A stretch of DNA of 64,000 nucleotides from Lachnospiraceae bacterium UBA3804 (GCA_002368665.1 DFEK01000003.1:67955-131954), one strand, 5' to 3'; shown: positions 17,872 to 26,109, counted from the first letter of the stretch. Made by a program: numbers and translations. Notes: generated by a model not told the origin, from the sequence alone.

Positions 17872-18963
17872 ATGTCGAATGAAACTACATCTGTAAAACG
17901 ATTATTTACAAAAGAATCCACCAATATTGCGAAAGGAATCGCAATCCTTTTGATGTTATTCTATCATCTGTTTTCAAATGTGCAGGACAATGCCATTATG
18001 AAAGTCGATTGTTCTCCCCTTCCGGAAAACCTGTTCCATCTTTTTGCCCGGTTTGGAAATATCTGTGTCGCAATTTTCGTTTTCCTTACGGCATACGGCA
18101 TTTCGGTCAAACTGTTTTCCTCCGAAACCCTGACATTGAAAGAAGCATACCGGTCTTCTCCCAAACGTCTGGGAAAATTGTTTTTTAATTATGTGATCAT
18201 GTTCATTGTGGTAAACCTGATCTGGTTTCGTTACTTTAACTACGCATTGAATTACGGCGAAGGAAAACAGGGTGTATTGGCCTTTCTGACGGATGCACTC
18301 GGCCTTTCCCATTTGTTCGGAACACCCATGTTAAATATGACATGGTGGTACATGTCCATTGCGTATACCCTGGTATTCTTTGTTCCGCTCCTTGCTTATC
18401 TATGCAAAAAAACAGGCTACCCCTTTATCGGGATCGCCTTTTTACTTCCGTTCATCCTGCCGATGAACAACGATATTTCAAGATACTTTTTTGTTATGGC
18501 GCTGGGCGTTGTCTGTGCCTTCGGAAACTGGTTTGAAAAAATAATGAATTCGCGTTTTCCCGCGCCCGTACGTTTTATTCTCGAATGTGTCGTAATTGCA
18601 TTCAGCGTTTTTGCCAGGGAGAACGAATTCGTTCAAAGTAACCTTCTGTACCTGTTTGACGGAATCATCGCATTTGTCATCGTATTGTTTGCCGCAGACT
18701 GCATCGGTTTCATTCCGGTAATCCGTAAGGTTTTCGCTTTTCTCGGAAAACATTCGATGAATATCTTCTTCACCCATACATTTTTCTATCTGATTCTGTA
18801 TCGGGAGTTTGTATTCCAATTCCGCCATGCGGGAATTACATACCTGATCCTTCTTGGCTGCTCACTGGTTCTTTCACTTCTTCTGGAGGGCATAAAGTTT
18901 CTTCTTTGCCTTCCGTGGAAGCTGCGAAAACAAAAGCCATCAGAGCCGGCAACCCAATCATGA
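17872..18963 (+). CDS. Acyltransferase family 3 (OatA/OafA-type) membrane protein
   Basis: A 363-residue protein with about ten membrane segments. The beginning NIAKGIAILLMLFYHLFSN contains the conserved His of acyltransferase-3 proteins, followed by FVFLTAYGISVK, equivalent to the family's F-F-x-L-S-G-F segment, and WWYMSIAYTLVFF. Such proteins move acetyl or other acyl groups across the membrane onto sugars of peptidoglycan or exopolysaccharide. There is no extra SGNH domain. An AAGGA ribosome site precedes ATG 17872. Its last 128 bases overlap the 3 prime end of the gene on the opposite strand. Confidence 0.85.
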   Translation: MSNETTSVKRLFTKESTNIAKGIAILLMLFYHLFSNVQDNAIMKVDCSPLPENLFHLFARFGNICVAIFVFLTAYGISVKLFSSETLTLKEAYRSSPKRLGKLFFNYVIMFIVVNLIWFRYFNYALNYGEGKQGVLAFLTDALGLSHLFGTPMLNMTWWYMSIAYTLVFFVPLLAYLCKKTGYPFIGIAFLLPFILPMNNDISRYFFVMALGVVCAFGNWFEKIMNSRFPAPVRFILECVVIAFSVFARENEFVQSNLLYLFDGIIAFVIVLFAADCIGFIPVIRKVFAFLGKHSMNIFFTHTFFYLILYREFVFQFRHAGITYLILLGCSLVLSLLLEGIKFLLCLPWKLRKQKPSEPATQS

Positions 18964-20704
18964 TCTGAAAAACATACCGAATGTTTGCAACCGGTCCAAG
19001 CAGTACCGTACAATAATATGTAAGTTGCAATGACGCTGCCGCGAATGCGCGGTAGCGTTTTTGATATAACAGAATCCCGAAGAAGAGAATCATCAGCCAA
19101 CAATAATTGGCCGGACGGAAAAGTGCGGAAACAAGCGGCCAGTTTAAGTACTGCTCGTCACTGACTATTCCTTCCAGGAAATACTCAAGCCCGGGCAGAT
19201 ACGACTTCGACTCCACACCTTCGAAATAGGCTTCGATCGGTTTGGAGGCATTAAATGTCTCTATTAAACCTCTTCTGTTTTCCCTTCCGTAGCCCAAATA
19301 CTGTGAAATGGAAATATCATCAGGGAACCAGTATCCGGCTGTAAGCCCCAGGGGCGCGTCCAGATAATCATTCGGATACTTCTTTCCGAAATGACTCCAG
19401 TCTTTCAGCATCTGCTTCGTATCAAGCCACGCCTCGGCATTTGCATTGAATTTCGGTCCGTCCGCAAGAGATATATTAAACGAGTCCGTTGTCGTTGATC
19501 CGACAATATAATTCTCAAGTGTATTCAGCTCTTCATCCGTTAATAATTCTCTCTGGTAAAATGCCACTCTTGCCATCTGCTGGATGGGCACGGAATACAT
19601 TTCTATTTTCGGTCCCGGTGCTCCGTTTACCGCTAGGCGAACCAGGCGGACGCTTCCGAATGCAGCCGCAAGTGTAATGATGCACAGAATCAAGATTCGG
19701 AGCCGCTCCTTCTTCATGGCAATGACATAAAGCACGGCAAAAAGCGCAAAACCGTAAATTCCGTTCTTTCGGAACAGACACATCATCATACCGCATCCTA
19801 GCATTCCCAGATCATATAATATCGGTTTCTCCGGCTTTTTCAAAAACCGTTTCATGGAAAGCACACATAAGCAAATGAAAAAGGATGAGAAAAAAATGTC
19901 CTTTGTAACACACAAAGCCAGAACGGAGAATACGGGAAAGACCCCGAAGAAAACAGCAAGCAAAACGGATATGCTTCGCTTTTTCGTCAGTTCATATACA
20001 AATGAAAGTGAGTAAGCAATTGCAAAGGACAAAACCAGCATTTGCAAAAGGCTGTAAATCGCAACACCCCACTCATATCCGCCCATCGCCTGACCGAGAA
20101 GCAGCGCGCCACGAATCATCAGTGTATGGAATATCGGCTGCAGATCCCAGAAAATTGCGCCGTAAGCTTCCGTAAACTGTCGGTTGGAATCATAGGACAT
20201 AATGCCCGGAAAATAGGCCAGAAAGACCGGAATCCAGCAGACAAAAATGATGCCCCAGCTTATTAAGAGCATACGTGACGGCTTCCATTTTAGCGAAGTC
20301 TCCTTCGCCTTTTTCTGCATCATTGAATCCGCAAAGGCAAAAAGTGCCTCCACGAAAGGAAGAAATACAAAGCCCAAAAGAAGACCTTTGGCACAAACGG
20401 AAAGTTTGCCCGCAAATCCGGGTGTTGTCATTCCCGTATTGCAAAGCTGGTATCCCAAGAAAAAAGAAAGGCCGAGAAAGAATGCAAACACCGCGGAAAA
20501 GATCAGCTTCCTTTTGTTTGCAAACAATCCGGCTTCAATCCGTTTCGTATAAAAATAAAAGATAAGAACAGCAAGAAGAAATGAAAAGAAACTGCCCGCA
20601 CCGATTATCTGAAACGAATCCGTTTTGGTCAGAAAATACACTCCCGTAACAGCAAGGAGTGTAAAAAGAGCGGACTCAATTCCGGTTTTCAGACGGCTTT
20701 TCAT
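18836..20704 (-). CDS. DUF6020-like polytopic membrane protein (paralogue)
   Basis: A 622-residue protein with about twelve membrane segments. The core AYFPGIMSYDSNRQFTEA, followed by Q-P-I-F-H-T-L-M and later C-V-T-K-D-I-F-F-S, is arranged like the plus-strand gene at 16004, so the two look like diverged paralogues. A long soluble loop (about 380-500) and a hydrophilic C-terminal tail are present. The C-terminal tail is encoded over the end of the acyltransferase gene on the opposite strand. ATG 20704 has an AGGAG site and lies 10 bases after the pseC stop, so it is cotranscribed with pseC and the nucleotidyltransferase. Function unknown; surface glycan assembly is inferred from context. Confidence 0.6.
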   Translation of the reverse strand: MKSRLKTGIESALFTLLAVTGVYFLTKTDSFQIIGAGSFFSFLLAVLIFYFYTKRIEAGLFANKRKLIFSAVFAFFLGLSFFLGYQLCNTGMTTPGFAGKLSVCAKGLLLGFVFLPFVEALFAFADSMMQKKAKETSLKWKPSRMLLISWGIIFVCWIPVFLAYFPGIMSYDSNRQFTEAYGAIFWDLQPIFHTLMIRGALLLGQAMGGYEWGVAIYSLLQMLVLSFAIAYSLSFVYELTKKRSISVLLAVFFGVFPVFSVLALCVTKDIFFSSFFICLCVLSMKRFLKKPEKPILYDLGMLGCGMMMCLFRKNGIYGFALFAVLYVIAMKKERLRILILCIITLAAAFGSVRLVRLAVNGAPGPKIEMYSVPIQQMARVAFYQRELLTDEELNTLENYIVGSTTTDSFNISLADGPKFNANAEAWLDTKQMLKDWSHFGKKYPNDYLDAPLGLTAGYWFPDDISISQYLGYGRENRRGLIETFNASKPIEAYFEGVESKSYLPGLEYFLEGIVSDEQYLNWPLVSALFRPANYCWLMILFFGILLYQKRYRAFAAASLQLTYYCTVLLGPVANIRYVFQIMIGLPALMAFVFAASTEGKEETLCPPEEVKEPVSSQEGSGM

Positions 20705-20714
20705 AAGTATTCTC

Positions 20715-21911
20715 CTACCGATGATAGTACTGCACGATCTTCTTTACCGCATGGATGGTGTCTTCAACATCCTGATCTGTAAGTGCGGGATAAAGAGGAA
20801 TACTCATAATGCCCTTGTATACTTCTTCCGCGTTGGGGCAAAGTCCCGGAAGATACCCTTTATGGCGATAAAACGGGAAGAAATAAACCGGCACATAATG
20901 CACCTGACACTGTACATTCTCTGCGCTCATGGCATCAAAGAATTCTCTTCTGGTGCAATTTAATTTCTCCAGATCCAGGCGGATGATGTACAGATGTCTG
21001 CAGGTATCCGACTGTGGGATTTCTTCCTGCACCATGATACCGTCCAAATCTTTAAATGCCTCATTATACCGTTTCACGATTTCCTGTCTGCGTGCCTTGA
21101 AACCGTCCAGTTTCTTTAACTGGCTGGAAAGCATTGCTGCCTGGAAATCCGTCATCCGGTAATTATATCCCAGTGAAATCTGCTCATAATACCATACACC
21201 CTCGTGTGGAGCATCTTCCATCATTTCCTCATCATGGGTAATGCCATGGGTATGTGCCAAAACTAGCCGGTCGTAAAGTTCCTTGTTATTGGTCGTAATC
21301 GCGCCGCCCTCACCGCAGGTAATGGTCTTTACCGGGTGGAAACTAAAGCAGGTCATGTCAGCCAGGGAACCGACCTTATGGCCGTTATAGGAAGATCCGA
21401 TGGCATGAGCCGCATCCTCGATAAAGATCAATCCGAATTCATCGCAGATAGCGCGGATTTCCTCATTTTCCACACACTGTCCCGTGAAATCCACCGCCAC
21501 AACCGCTTTGGTCCTGTCGGTTATATGCTCGCGGATGCTCTTCGGATCGATATTATATGTCTTGGGATTAATATCCGCAAAAACCGGTTTCGCACCGACA
21601 TAGAAAGCACAATTGGCACTTGCCGCAAAGGTAAGCGGAGTCGTGATCACTTCGTCGCCTTCTTTTAATCCTGCCGCAATGCAGGCACAATGCAAAGCAG
21701 CCGTTCCGTTCGAAACAACCACTGCATATTTAGCTTCACAGTATGCGGCAAGTTCATTTTCCAGTTTTCTGACAGCCGGTCCGCACGTGATATAATCGCC
21801 GAGAAGGACATTCTTCACCGCCTCAACATCACTTTCGTCCACGCACTGTCTTCCGTAGAATATTTTCTTTTCCCTGACAGGCTTTCCGCCCTTAATTGCC
21901 AATTCTTCCAT
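20715..21911 (-). CDS. pseC: PseC-like DegT/DnrJ/EryC1 sugar aminotransferase
   Basis: A 398-residue PLP-dependent aminotransferase of the DegT/DnrJ/EryC1 family. The N-terminal FYGRQCVDESDVEAV, the SNGTAALH and TPLTFAASANC segments, and SFHPVKTITCGEGG around the PLP-binding lysine closely resemble PseC, which converts a UDP-4-keto-6-deoxy-AltNAc to its 4-amino sugar with glutamate as donor. The ATG at 21911 is preferred to the TTG three codons earlier because the GGAG ribosome site is too close to the TTG. It is downstream of a sugar nucleotidyltransferase and upstream of a DUF6020-like gene. With pseG at 8383 it implies an aminated 6-deoxy sugar; other DegT substrates are possible. Confidence 0.8.
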   Translation of the reverse strand: MEELAIKGGKPVREKKIFYGRQCVDESDVEAVKNVLLGDYITCGPAVRKLENELAAYCEAKYAVVVSNGTAALHCACIAAGLKEGDEVITTPLTFAASANCAFYVGAKPVFADINPKTYNIDPKSIREHITDRTKAVVAVDFTGQCVENEEIRAICDEFGLIFIEDAAHAIGSSYNGHKVGSLADMTCFSFHPVKTITCGEGGAITTNNKELYDRLVLAHTHGITHDEEMMEDAPHEGVWYYEQISLGYNYRMTDFQAAMLSSQLKKLDGFKARRQEIVKRYNEAFKDLDGIMVQEEIPQSDTCRHLYIIRLDLEKLNCTRREFFDAMSAENVQCQVHYVPVYFFPFYRHKGYLPGLCPNAEEVYKGIMSIPLYPALTDQDVEDTIHAVKKIVQYYHR

Positions 21912-21926
21912 TTCTGTCAATCTCCG

Positions 21927-22841
21927 TTACTTCCAGAGTTTATCGGGATAAATTTCCTCTTTGGCCATTCTTGCAAATTCTTCTCTTGCTGCGGCGGCAT
22001 CTTCCTGATATGTAATGCCGATCCATTTTTCATCCGTCGGAAGAATCTTGACGGATGCCTTTCCTTCCTTGATCAGCTTATCGATCAAAACGGGAATTAA
22101 AAATTCACCCTTGATGGGATCCTTGCTTTCATCAGATAAGAACTGTATAAAACGTTCATCGAGCAATTCCAGGAAGTCCTCATCACAAGCCCACATATTC
22201 ATCGATACAATGCTGTCCGGTTCGATGATCTCTTTCGAAGCCTCCGTGGAGGTTACGGCTTTTCCGTCTACGATTGCGATATCTCTGGATTCAATAACTC
22301 CGGTCAGATATCCGTCATCATTTTCGACACAGACCCCTCTGGTTACCGTACCGTTTTCACTTACCGTATTCTTCAATACAAAACCGGCCATCGCCATGCG
22401 GAGCGTTTCCTTGCGTTCATGCTGCTCGCAGAGGAAATCATGCAGAAGTCGGAATGCCTTTTTACCGTAATAGTCATCCGCGTTGATAATAACAAAGGGA
22501 GTGTCCACCGTACCTTTGCAGGCCAAAATCGCCTGACCGGTTCCCCAGGGTTTGGTTCTTCCTTCCGGAACCGAGAAGCCTTCCGGAAGCTGGTCAAGTT
22601 CCTGATAGACATATTCCACCGGTATATATTTGGCAATTCTGTTTCCGATGACTTCTTTGAATTCTTCTTCTATCGCGTGCCGGATAACAAAAACCACTTT
22701 GTCAAAACCGGCTTCTTTGGCATCGTAAATGGAGTAATCAATGATGATTTCCCCGTTGTCATTCATTTTGGTAAGCTGTTTGATCCCCGTTCCGAAGCGA
22801 CTGCCGATTCCGGCTGCCATAATGACTAACGTTGTCTGCAT
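21927..22841 (-). CDS. Sugar-phosphate nucleotidyltransferase (paralogue of 34018-34935)
   Basis: A 304-residue protein with the nucleotidyltransferase N-terminus VIMAAGIGSRFGTGIKQL and the metal-binding INADDYYG near residue 115, followed by PWGTGQAIL. Such enzymes make NDP-sugars from a sugar 1-phosphate and an NTP, but neither base nor sugar can be fixed by eye. A paralogue with the same landmarks and almost the same length is at 34018-34935. A GGGGGAG site precedes ATG 22841. It leads the pseC operon behind the promoter at 22895-22923, so it likely supplies a donor for the surface polymer. Confidence 0.85.
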   Translation of the reverse strand: MQTTLVIMAAGIGSRFGTGIKQLTKMNDNGEIIIDYSIYDAKEAGFDKVVFVIRHAIEEEFKEVIGNRIAKYIPVEYVYQELDQLPEGFSVPEGRTKPWGTGQAILACKGTVDTPFVIINADDYYGKKAFRLLHDFLCEQHERKETLRMAMAGFVLKNTVSENGTVTRGVCVENDDGYLTGVIESRDIAIVDGKAVTSTEASKEIIEPDSIVSMNMWACDEDFLELLDERFIQFLSDESKDPIKGEFLIPVLIDKLIKEGKASVKILPTDEKWIGITYQEDAAAAREEFARMAKEEIYPDKLWK

Positions 22842-22894
22842 ATGCTTCTCCCCCTTTGAAATAAAGATTTTTCAATCTTTTATCCTATCCAAGT

Positions 22895-22923
22895 ATTTTA
22901 CCACATGGCATGGCTTAAAGCAA
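22895..22923 (-). promoter_or_regulatory. Promoter for nucleotidyltransferase-pseC-DUF6020 operon
   Basis: On the minus strand TTGCTT (22923-22918) is 17 bases from an extended -10 TGGTAAAAT (TAAAAT 22900-22895). The leader (about 45 bases) contains a seven-base hairpin, AAAGATT/AATCTTT, at 22863-22880. Confidence 0.7.
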
Positions 22924-22925
22924 AT

Positions 22926-22954
22926 TTTACGCATGCTTCGAAATATGTTATACT
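22926..22954 (+). promoter_or_regulatory. Promoter for the beta-propeller gene
   Basis: TTTACG (22926-22931) and TATACT (22949-22954) are 17 bases apart, with a TGn extension before the -10. The -35 starts only three bases from the -35 of the divergent promoter on the other strand, so the two probably compete. Confidence 0.65.
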
Positions 22955-22988
22955 CCTACTTGATTGGGAATTATGAACGGGAGTAAAA

Positions 22989-23900
22989 ATGGGTATCAAA
23001 CAGTTTATCGCAAAGTCCTTTTTCGACTTTGCCTACGCAATTGCATATCGTCCCGTATCTTCCTCATCCAAGGCATATCTGAAGGGTGAGGCGTCTTTTA
23101 AATTGCTCAGGCCCACTCTTCGCTATTGGTATGCGGATCCGCTACTGGCAAAGATAAACGATACGGAATATCTGTTTATGGAAGTATATGATCGGAAGAA
23201 ACATAAAGGTCTGATCGGTGTCTCCTCCTTTACAAAGGATGGTACGCTCACAACCCCAAGGACTATTTTGGAAGAAGAATTTCATCTCTCTTTCCCTCTT
23301 GTATTTGACTACAACGGTAGGACTATCCTGATGCCTGAGTGCAGCGAATCCAAAAGTCTGCGTTTCTATGAACTGGACAAGAACACTCTTGCTCCGACTT
23401 TGATTCGAAGCATTCCCACTGAAGGCAGAATTGTGGATACGGTACTTCTTGACATGCGTCCGGGACAGATTACTCTGCTCGGCTGCAAAGAAGATGATAA
23501 TCCGATCCGCACTTCTTTGGTCTGCATGTCAATTTCCGATTTGGAAAACGGTGACATCAAATACCTTCCGCTCCCGGAAGAATACAAAACGCCTTCTCTT
23601 CTTCTTAGAAACGGCGGTCCCATCCTGTGTTCCGGACAAACAAAAATCCGCATTCTGCAGGAAAGTACCGAGACAGAATACGGACATAATTTGCTGTTTA
23701 GAAAAATAGAAAACGACGGACTGGGTGACGGAACATATCACGAATCGGATCTGGAAAAAGTCTTTTTGAAGGATCTTCCCTTGCGCCTTCCCTCTTACTA
23801 CCGTAGGCAGGGAACGCACACCTACAGTCTCGGAGAAAATGCCGAAGTCATCGATGTATCGTTCAACCGCTTCCATATCGGAAACCTTTGGATGAAATGA
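22989..23900 (+). CDS. GINT1-like beta-propeller protein
   Basis: A 303-residue protein without membrane segments or signal peptide. It contains R-Y-W-Y-A-D-P-L-L near residue 45, Y-L-F-M-E-V-Y, then EEEFHLSFPLVFDYNGRTILMPE around 95-117 and a D-T-V-L-L segment near 155. These repeated blades match the five-bladed, GH43-like N-terminal propeller first described in plant glucosamine inositolphosphorylceramide transferase (GINT1) and often found as a stand-alone protein in bacterial capsule loci. Its activity is not established. It has its own promoter, and a GGGAG site precedes ATG 22989. Its stop codon directly abuts the stop of the convergent gene. Confidence 0.7.
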   Translation: MGIKQFIAKSFFDFAYAIAYRPVSSSSKAYLKGEASFKLLRPTLRYWYADPLLAKINDTEYLFMEVYDRKKHKGLIGVSSFTKDGTLTTPRTILEEEFHLSFPLVFDYNGRTILMPECSESKSLRFYELDKNTLAPTLIRSIPTEGRIVDTVLLDMRPGQITLLGCKEDDNPIRTSLVCMSISDLENGDIKYLPLPEEYKTPSLLLRNGGPILCSGQTKIRILQESTETEYGHNLLFRKIENDGLGDGTYHESDLEKVFLKDLPLRLPSYYRRQGTHTYSLGENAEVIDVSFNRFHIGNLWMK

Positions 23901-25055
23901 TCAGGAATAGCGGTACCAACCGGCACCCTGTGCCCAGAAAAAGAACAATTTATAAATTGCCGTTGCGGCGAGAAAGAGCGTGATCAGAAAATGATACCGC
24001 TCTTTTTGGGTTTCCGTAAAAACTTCGCCCAGCATACGTACACTTCCCCAGATAAAAAAACACATGGATCCGAACAGGGATCTGTCAGGCACATGCGGGG
24101 AAAGCATCAGGCCGAGGAAAGATACGATTCCTCCGGCTAAGATGAGCAAAGTCGCTTTATCGGGACGCCTGTTAAATACAAGTCGGTAAATTACATAGCT
24201 TAAAATCGTGAAAACAAGTACCGGAAGAAGGTATACAAACGCACCCTGAAAATAATCCAGAACTCGTTTACACAAATCCAGTTTCCAGCTTCCCAAAGAA
24301 GCAATTTCATGTTCACGCACATGATTTCCGGGTGCCAGAATCATCAGGGCGGAACCTGCTGCCAGAGAAAGGGAACCTGCAATCATCCATGCCTGGACTT
24401 TTTTCTTCTTCCGGACATACAGTATGATTGAAACGACGGAAATAAGAAAATAAGTCGGCCCCATGTTTTCATTGGTCCAGCCGGCCAGAAGTCCCCATAC
24501 CAGCATGCCGAGAACACTTAAGACAGAAAGGGCAATGCTTGTCTTTTTCTCTTCCCTGTCAAGAAGCGTACGGACATAAACCCATACCAAGGGGAAGGAA
24601 AGCATGGTCATATACAGATAATTTGCCGTGCCCGACTGCCAGAAAAGCGTATCCAGCATGTTGGGATTAAACGCAACGATCATGGCTCCGGCAAGGAGAA
24701 TACTCTTTGCATTCCACTTCTTTCCCGCTTTTGCAAGGAAAACCGCCAGCGCATCAAACACAACGGTATTCAGGACATTACAAAGTTTACCGTCTCCCCA
24801 CAACAAAAACTGGAGCAACGTATGCGCTACCGTTCTTCCGCCCCAGTTCTGATAATGCCAGACCTGACTCTGCACAATATCCCCGATGCCGGAGATTCTT
24901 TCTCCGGTAACCAGATTGGTCCAATACCACAGATCATCCTGCATAAATATAATCAGATGATTGCAAAGGTAAAGAAGATAAACCAAAACCAGCATCAGTG
25001 CATAAATCAGCACTTCCGACCATATTTTATTTTTCTTTTGCGTGGAATCTGCCAT
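23901..25055 (-). CDS. DUF6056-like polytopic membrane protein
   Basis: A 384-residue protein with about ten membrane segments. The first outside loop has FMQDDLWYWTNL (an acidic D-D pair), then S-Q-V-W-H-Y-Q-N-W-G-G-R-T-V-A-H-T and a region reading MLDTLFWQSGTANYLY, which fit the DUF6056 family of predicted GT-C-type sugar transferases. Activity is not established. It starts ten bases after the stop of the small membrane protein upstream and has only a weak ribosome site, so coupling is likely. It meets the plus-strand beta-propeller gene tail to tail with no spacer. Confidence 0.65.
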   Translation of the reverse strand: MADSTQKKNKIWSEVLIYALMLVLVYLLYLCNHLIIFMQDDLWYWTNLVTGERISGIGDIVQSQVWHYQNWGGRTVAHTLLQFLLWGDGKLCNVLNTVVFDALAVFLAKAGKKWNAKSILLAGAMIVAFNPNMLDTLFWQSGTANYLYMTMLSFPLVWVYVRTLLDREEKKTSIALSVLSVLGMLVWGLLAGWTNENMGPTYFLISVVSIILYVRKKKKVQAWMIAGSLSLAAGSALMILAPGNHVREHEIASLGSWKLDLCKRVLDYFQGAFVYLLPVLVFTILSYVIYRLVFNRRPDKATLLILAGGIVSFLGLMLSPHVPDRSLFGSMCFFIWGSVRMLGEVFTETQKERYHFLITLFLAATAIYKLFFFWAQGAGWYRYS

Positions 25056-25064
25056 CTTATCCGT

Positions 25065-25565
25065 TTATTTTAAAGGCTTTGCTCCGGCCTTTTCCTGCAG
25101 TTTTTCAATCGTACGCTTGAATGCATTCTTTTTCTTCGGGGGCGGAAGCTCCGCTTTACCGTGAAGATTCTTTACTCCCTGAATATACATACCGCTGACA
25201 ATTGCCTTGACCTCTTTCTTGACGGGAATCTGATCAAAAATCTTCTCATCCGCAATCAGGGTCAGAATCTGCGGTCCGACCTTTGCTTTTACAACGGGAA
25301 CTTTCATGCTGCGGCTGATCTTCGGTGCCTGATCGATGACCGACTGCGGAAATCCCGCATCTTTAAATCTTACTTTCTTCTTATCGATAATCAACATGGA
25401 AACCGTCTGCTTATTGGAGGCAAGATACTGTTCCTGCTCTTCCTGTTTCTTCTTCATTCTCTTTCCGAGGAAGTACAGAACGATAATCGCAGCAATCAAA
25501 ATTACCGCAACGATGATTCCGATAATTGCCGGTAACGGCAGACTGAATAATAATAACGCGCTCAT
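25065..25565 (-). CDS. Single-pass membrane protein of unknown function
   Basis: A 166-residue protein with a membrane segment at about 8-33, followed by a charged KRMKKKQEEQEQ stretch and a folded-looking soluble domain (about 55-130) that begins TVSMLIIDKKKVRFKDAG and contains VPVVKAKVGPQILTLIADEKIF. The C-terminus is Lys-rich. I do not recognise the family. The ATG at 25565 has an AAAGG site seven bases upstream and follows the promoter at 25614-25642, so this is the first gene of a two-gene unit with the DUF6056-like protein. The predicted orientation places the soluble part in the cytoplasm. Confidence 0.7.
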   Translation of the reverse strand: MSALLLFSLPLPAIIGIIVAVILIAAIIVLYFLGKRMKKKQEEQEQYLASNKQTVSMLIIDKKKVRFKDAGFPQSVIDQAPKISRSMKVPVVKAKVGPQILTLIADEKIFDQIPVKKEVKAIVSGMYIQGVKNLHGKAELPPPKKKNAFKRTIEKLQEKAGAKPLK

Positions 25566-25613
25566 AATAATACCTTTCTCTTCCCGGATTACGGGACTGT
25601 TCATCCGTGGGTT

Positions 25614-25642
25614 ATTGTAACAAACTTTACCTTTGCGGGCAA
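25614..25642 (-). promoter_or_regulatory. Promoter for the 25065/23901 gene pair
   Basis: TTGCCC (25642-25637) and TACAAT (25619-25614) are separated by 17 bases on the minus strand, with a TGT extension before the -10. The -35 lies inside the 3 prime end of the DUF1934 gene. The leader is about 40 bases. Confidence 0.7.
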
Positions 25643-26082
25643 GACTTGCGTTTGGCCGAAATAAAAACTTCCGCCTCGGACAAAGGCATGCCTTGACTTA
25701 AAAGCCGGTAGTTGAGTTTGACCGAGAGATTGCCAGCTTCTTCCACAGCCTCAGCCGAATACGTGTATACTTCCAAAAGCATTTCCCCAAACGGAGTCAC
25801 ATAAAGGCATTCCGTCTGCGAATCTTTCAAAAAAAGCATATCGGACCGAACCGGCCCTTCCTTCATAATCCGGCACTCCGCCTCATCACCGATGCCTGTT
25901 TTCGTCAGGAGGATCTTTACTTTTACTTCTTCGTTCTCATTTTCCGCTATCTCGTGGTAAGCAAGTTCAAAATGATCTCCGTCGATCCTTAATAATCCGT
26001 CCGCAAGTGTTTCCACTTCTTCTCTCTCGCCTTGTTGTGTCATGATTCCAAGGACTCTGACCTGAACCAGATATTTATCCAT
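25627..26082 (-). CDS. DUF1934 domain protein (YwiB-like)
   Basis: A 151-residue soluble protein that fits DUF1934 (B. subtilis YwiB) in length and in its alternating beta-strand pattern, a lipocalin-like small barrel: VQVRVLGIMTQQGEREEVET near the start, and TECLYVTPFGEMLLEVYT in the middle. Function is unknown in the family. It is the last gene of the ddl-to-DUF1934 operon, 27 bases after ispE, and its 3 prime end carries the -35 box of the next promoter. An alternative role cannot be read from the sequence. Confidence 0.8.
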   Translation of the reverse strand: MDKYLVQVRVLGIMTQQGEREEVETLADGLLRIDGDHFELAYHEIAENENEEVKVKILLTKTGIGDEAECRIMKEGPVRSDMLFLKDSQTECLYVTPFGEMLLEVYTYSAEAVEEAGNLSVKLNYRLLSQGMPLSEAEVFISAKRKSCPQR

Positions 26083-26109
26083 TCTCTCTACTTTCCGATT
26101 TCACCAATA

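Noticed and set aside
23911..23941. GCGGTACC string and a GGCAC/GTGCC hairpin, T-box- or terminator-like
   Set aside because: It lies within the end of the DUF6056-like coding region; no T-box core or T run accompanies it.
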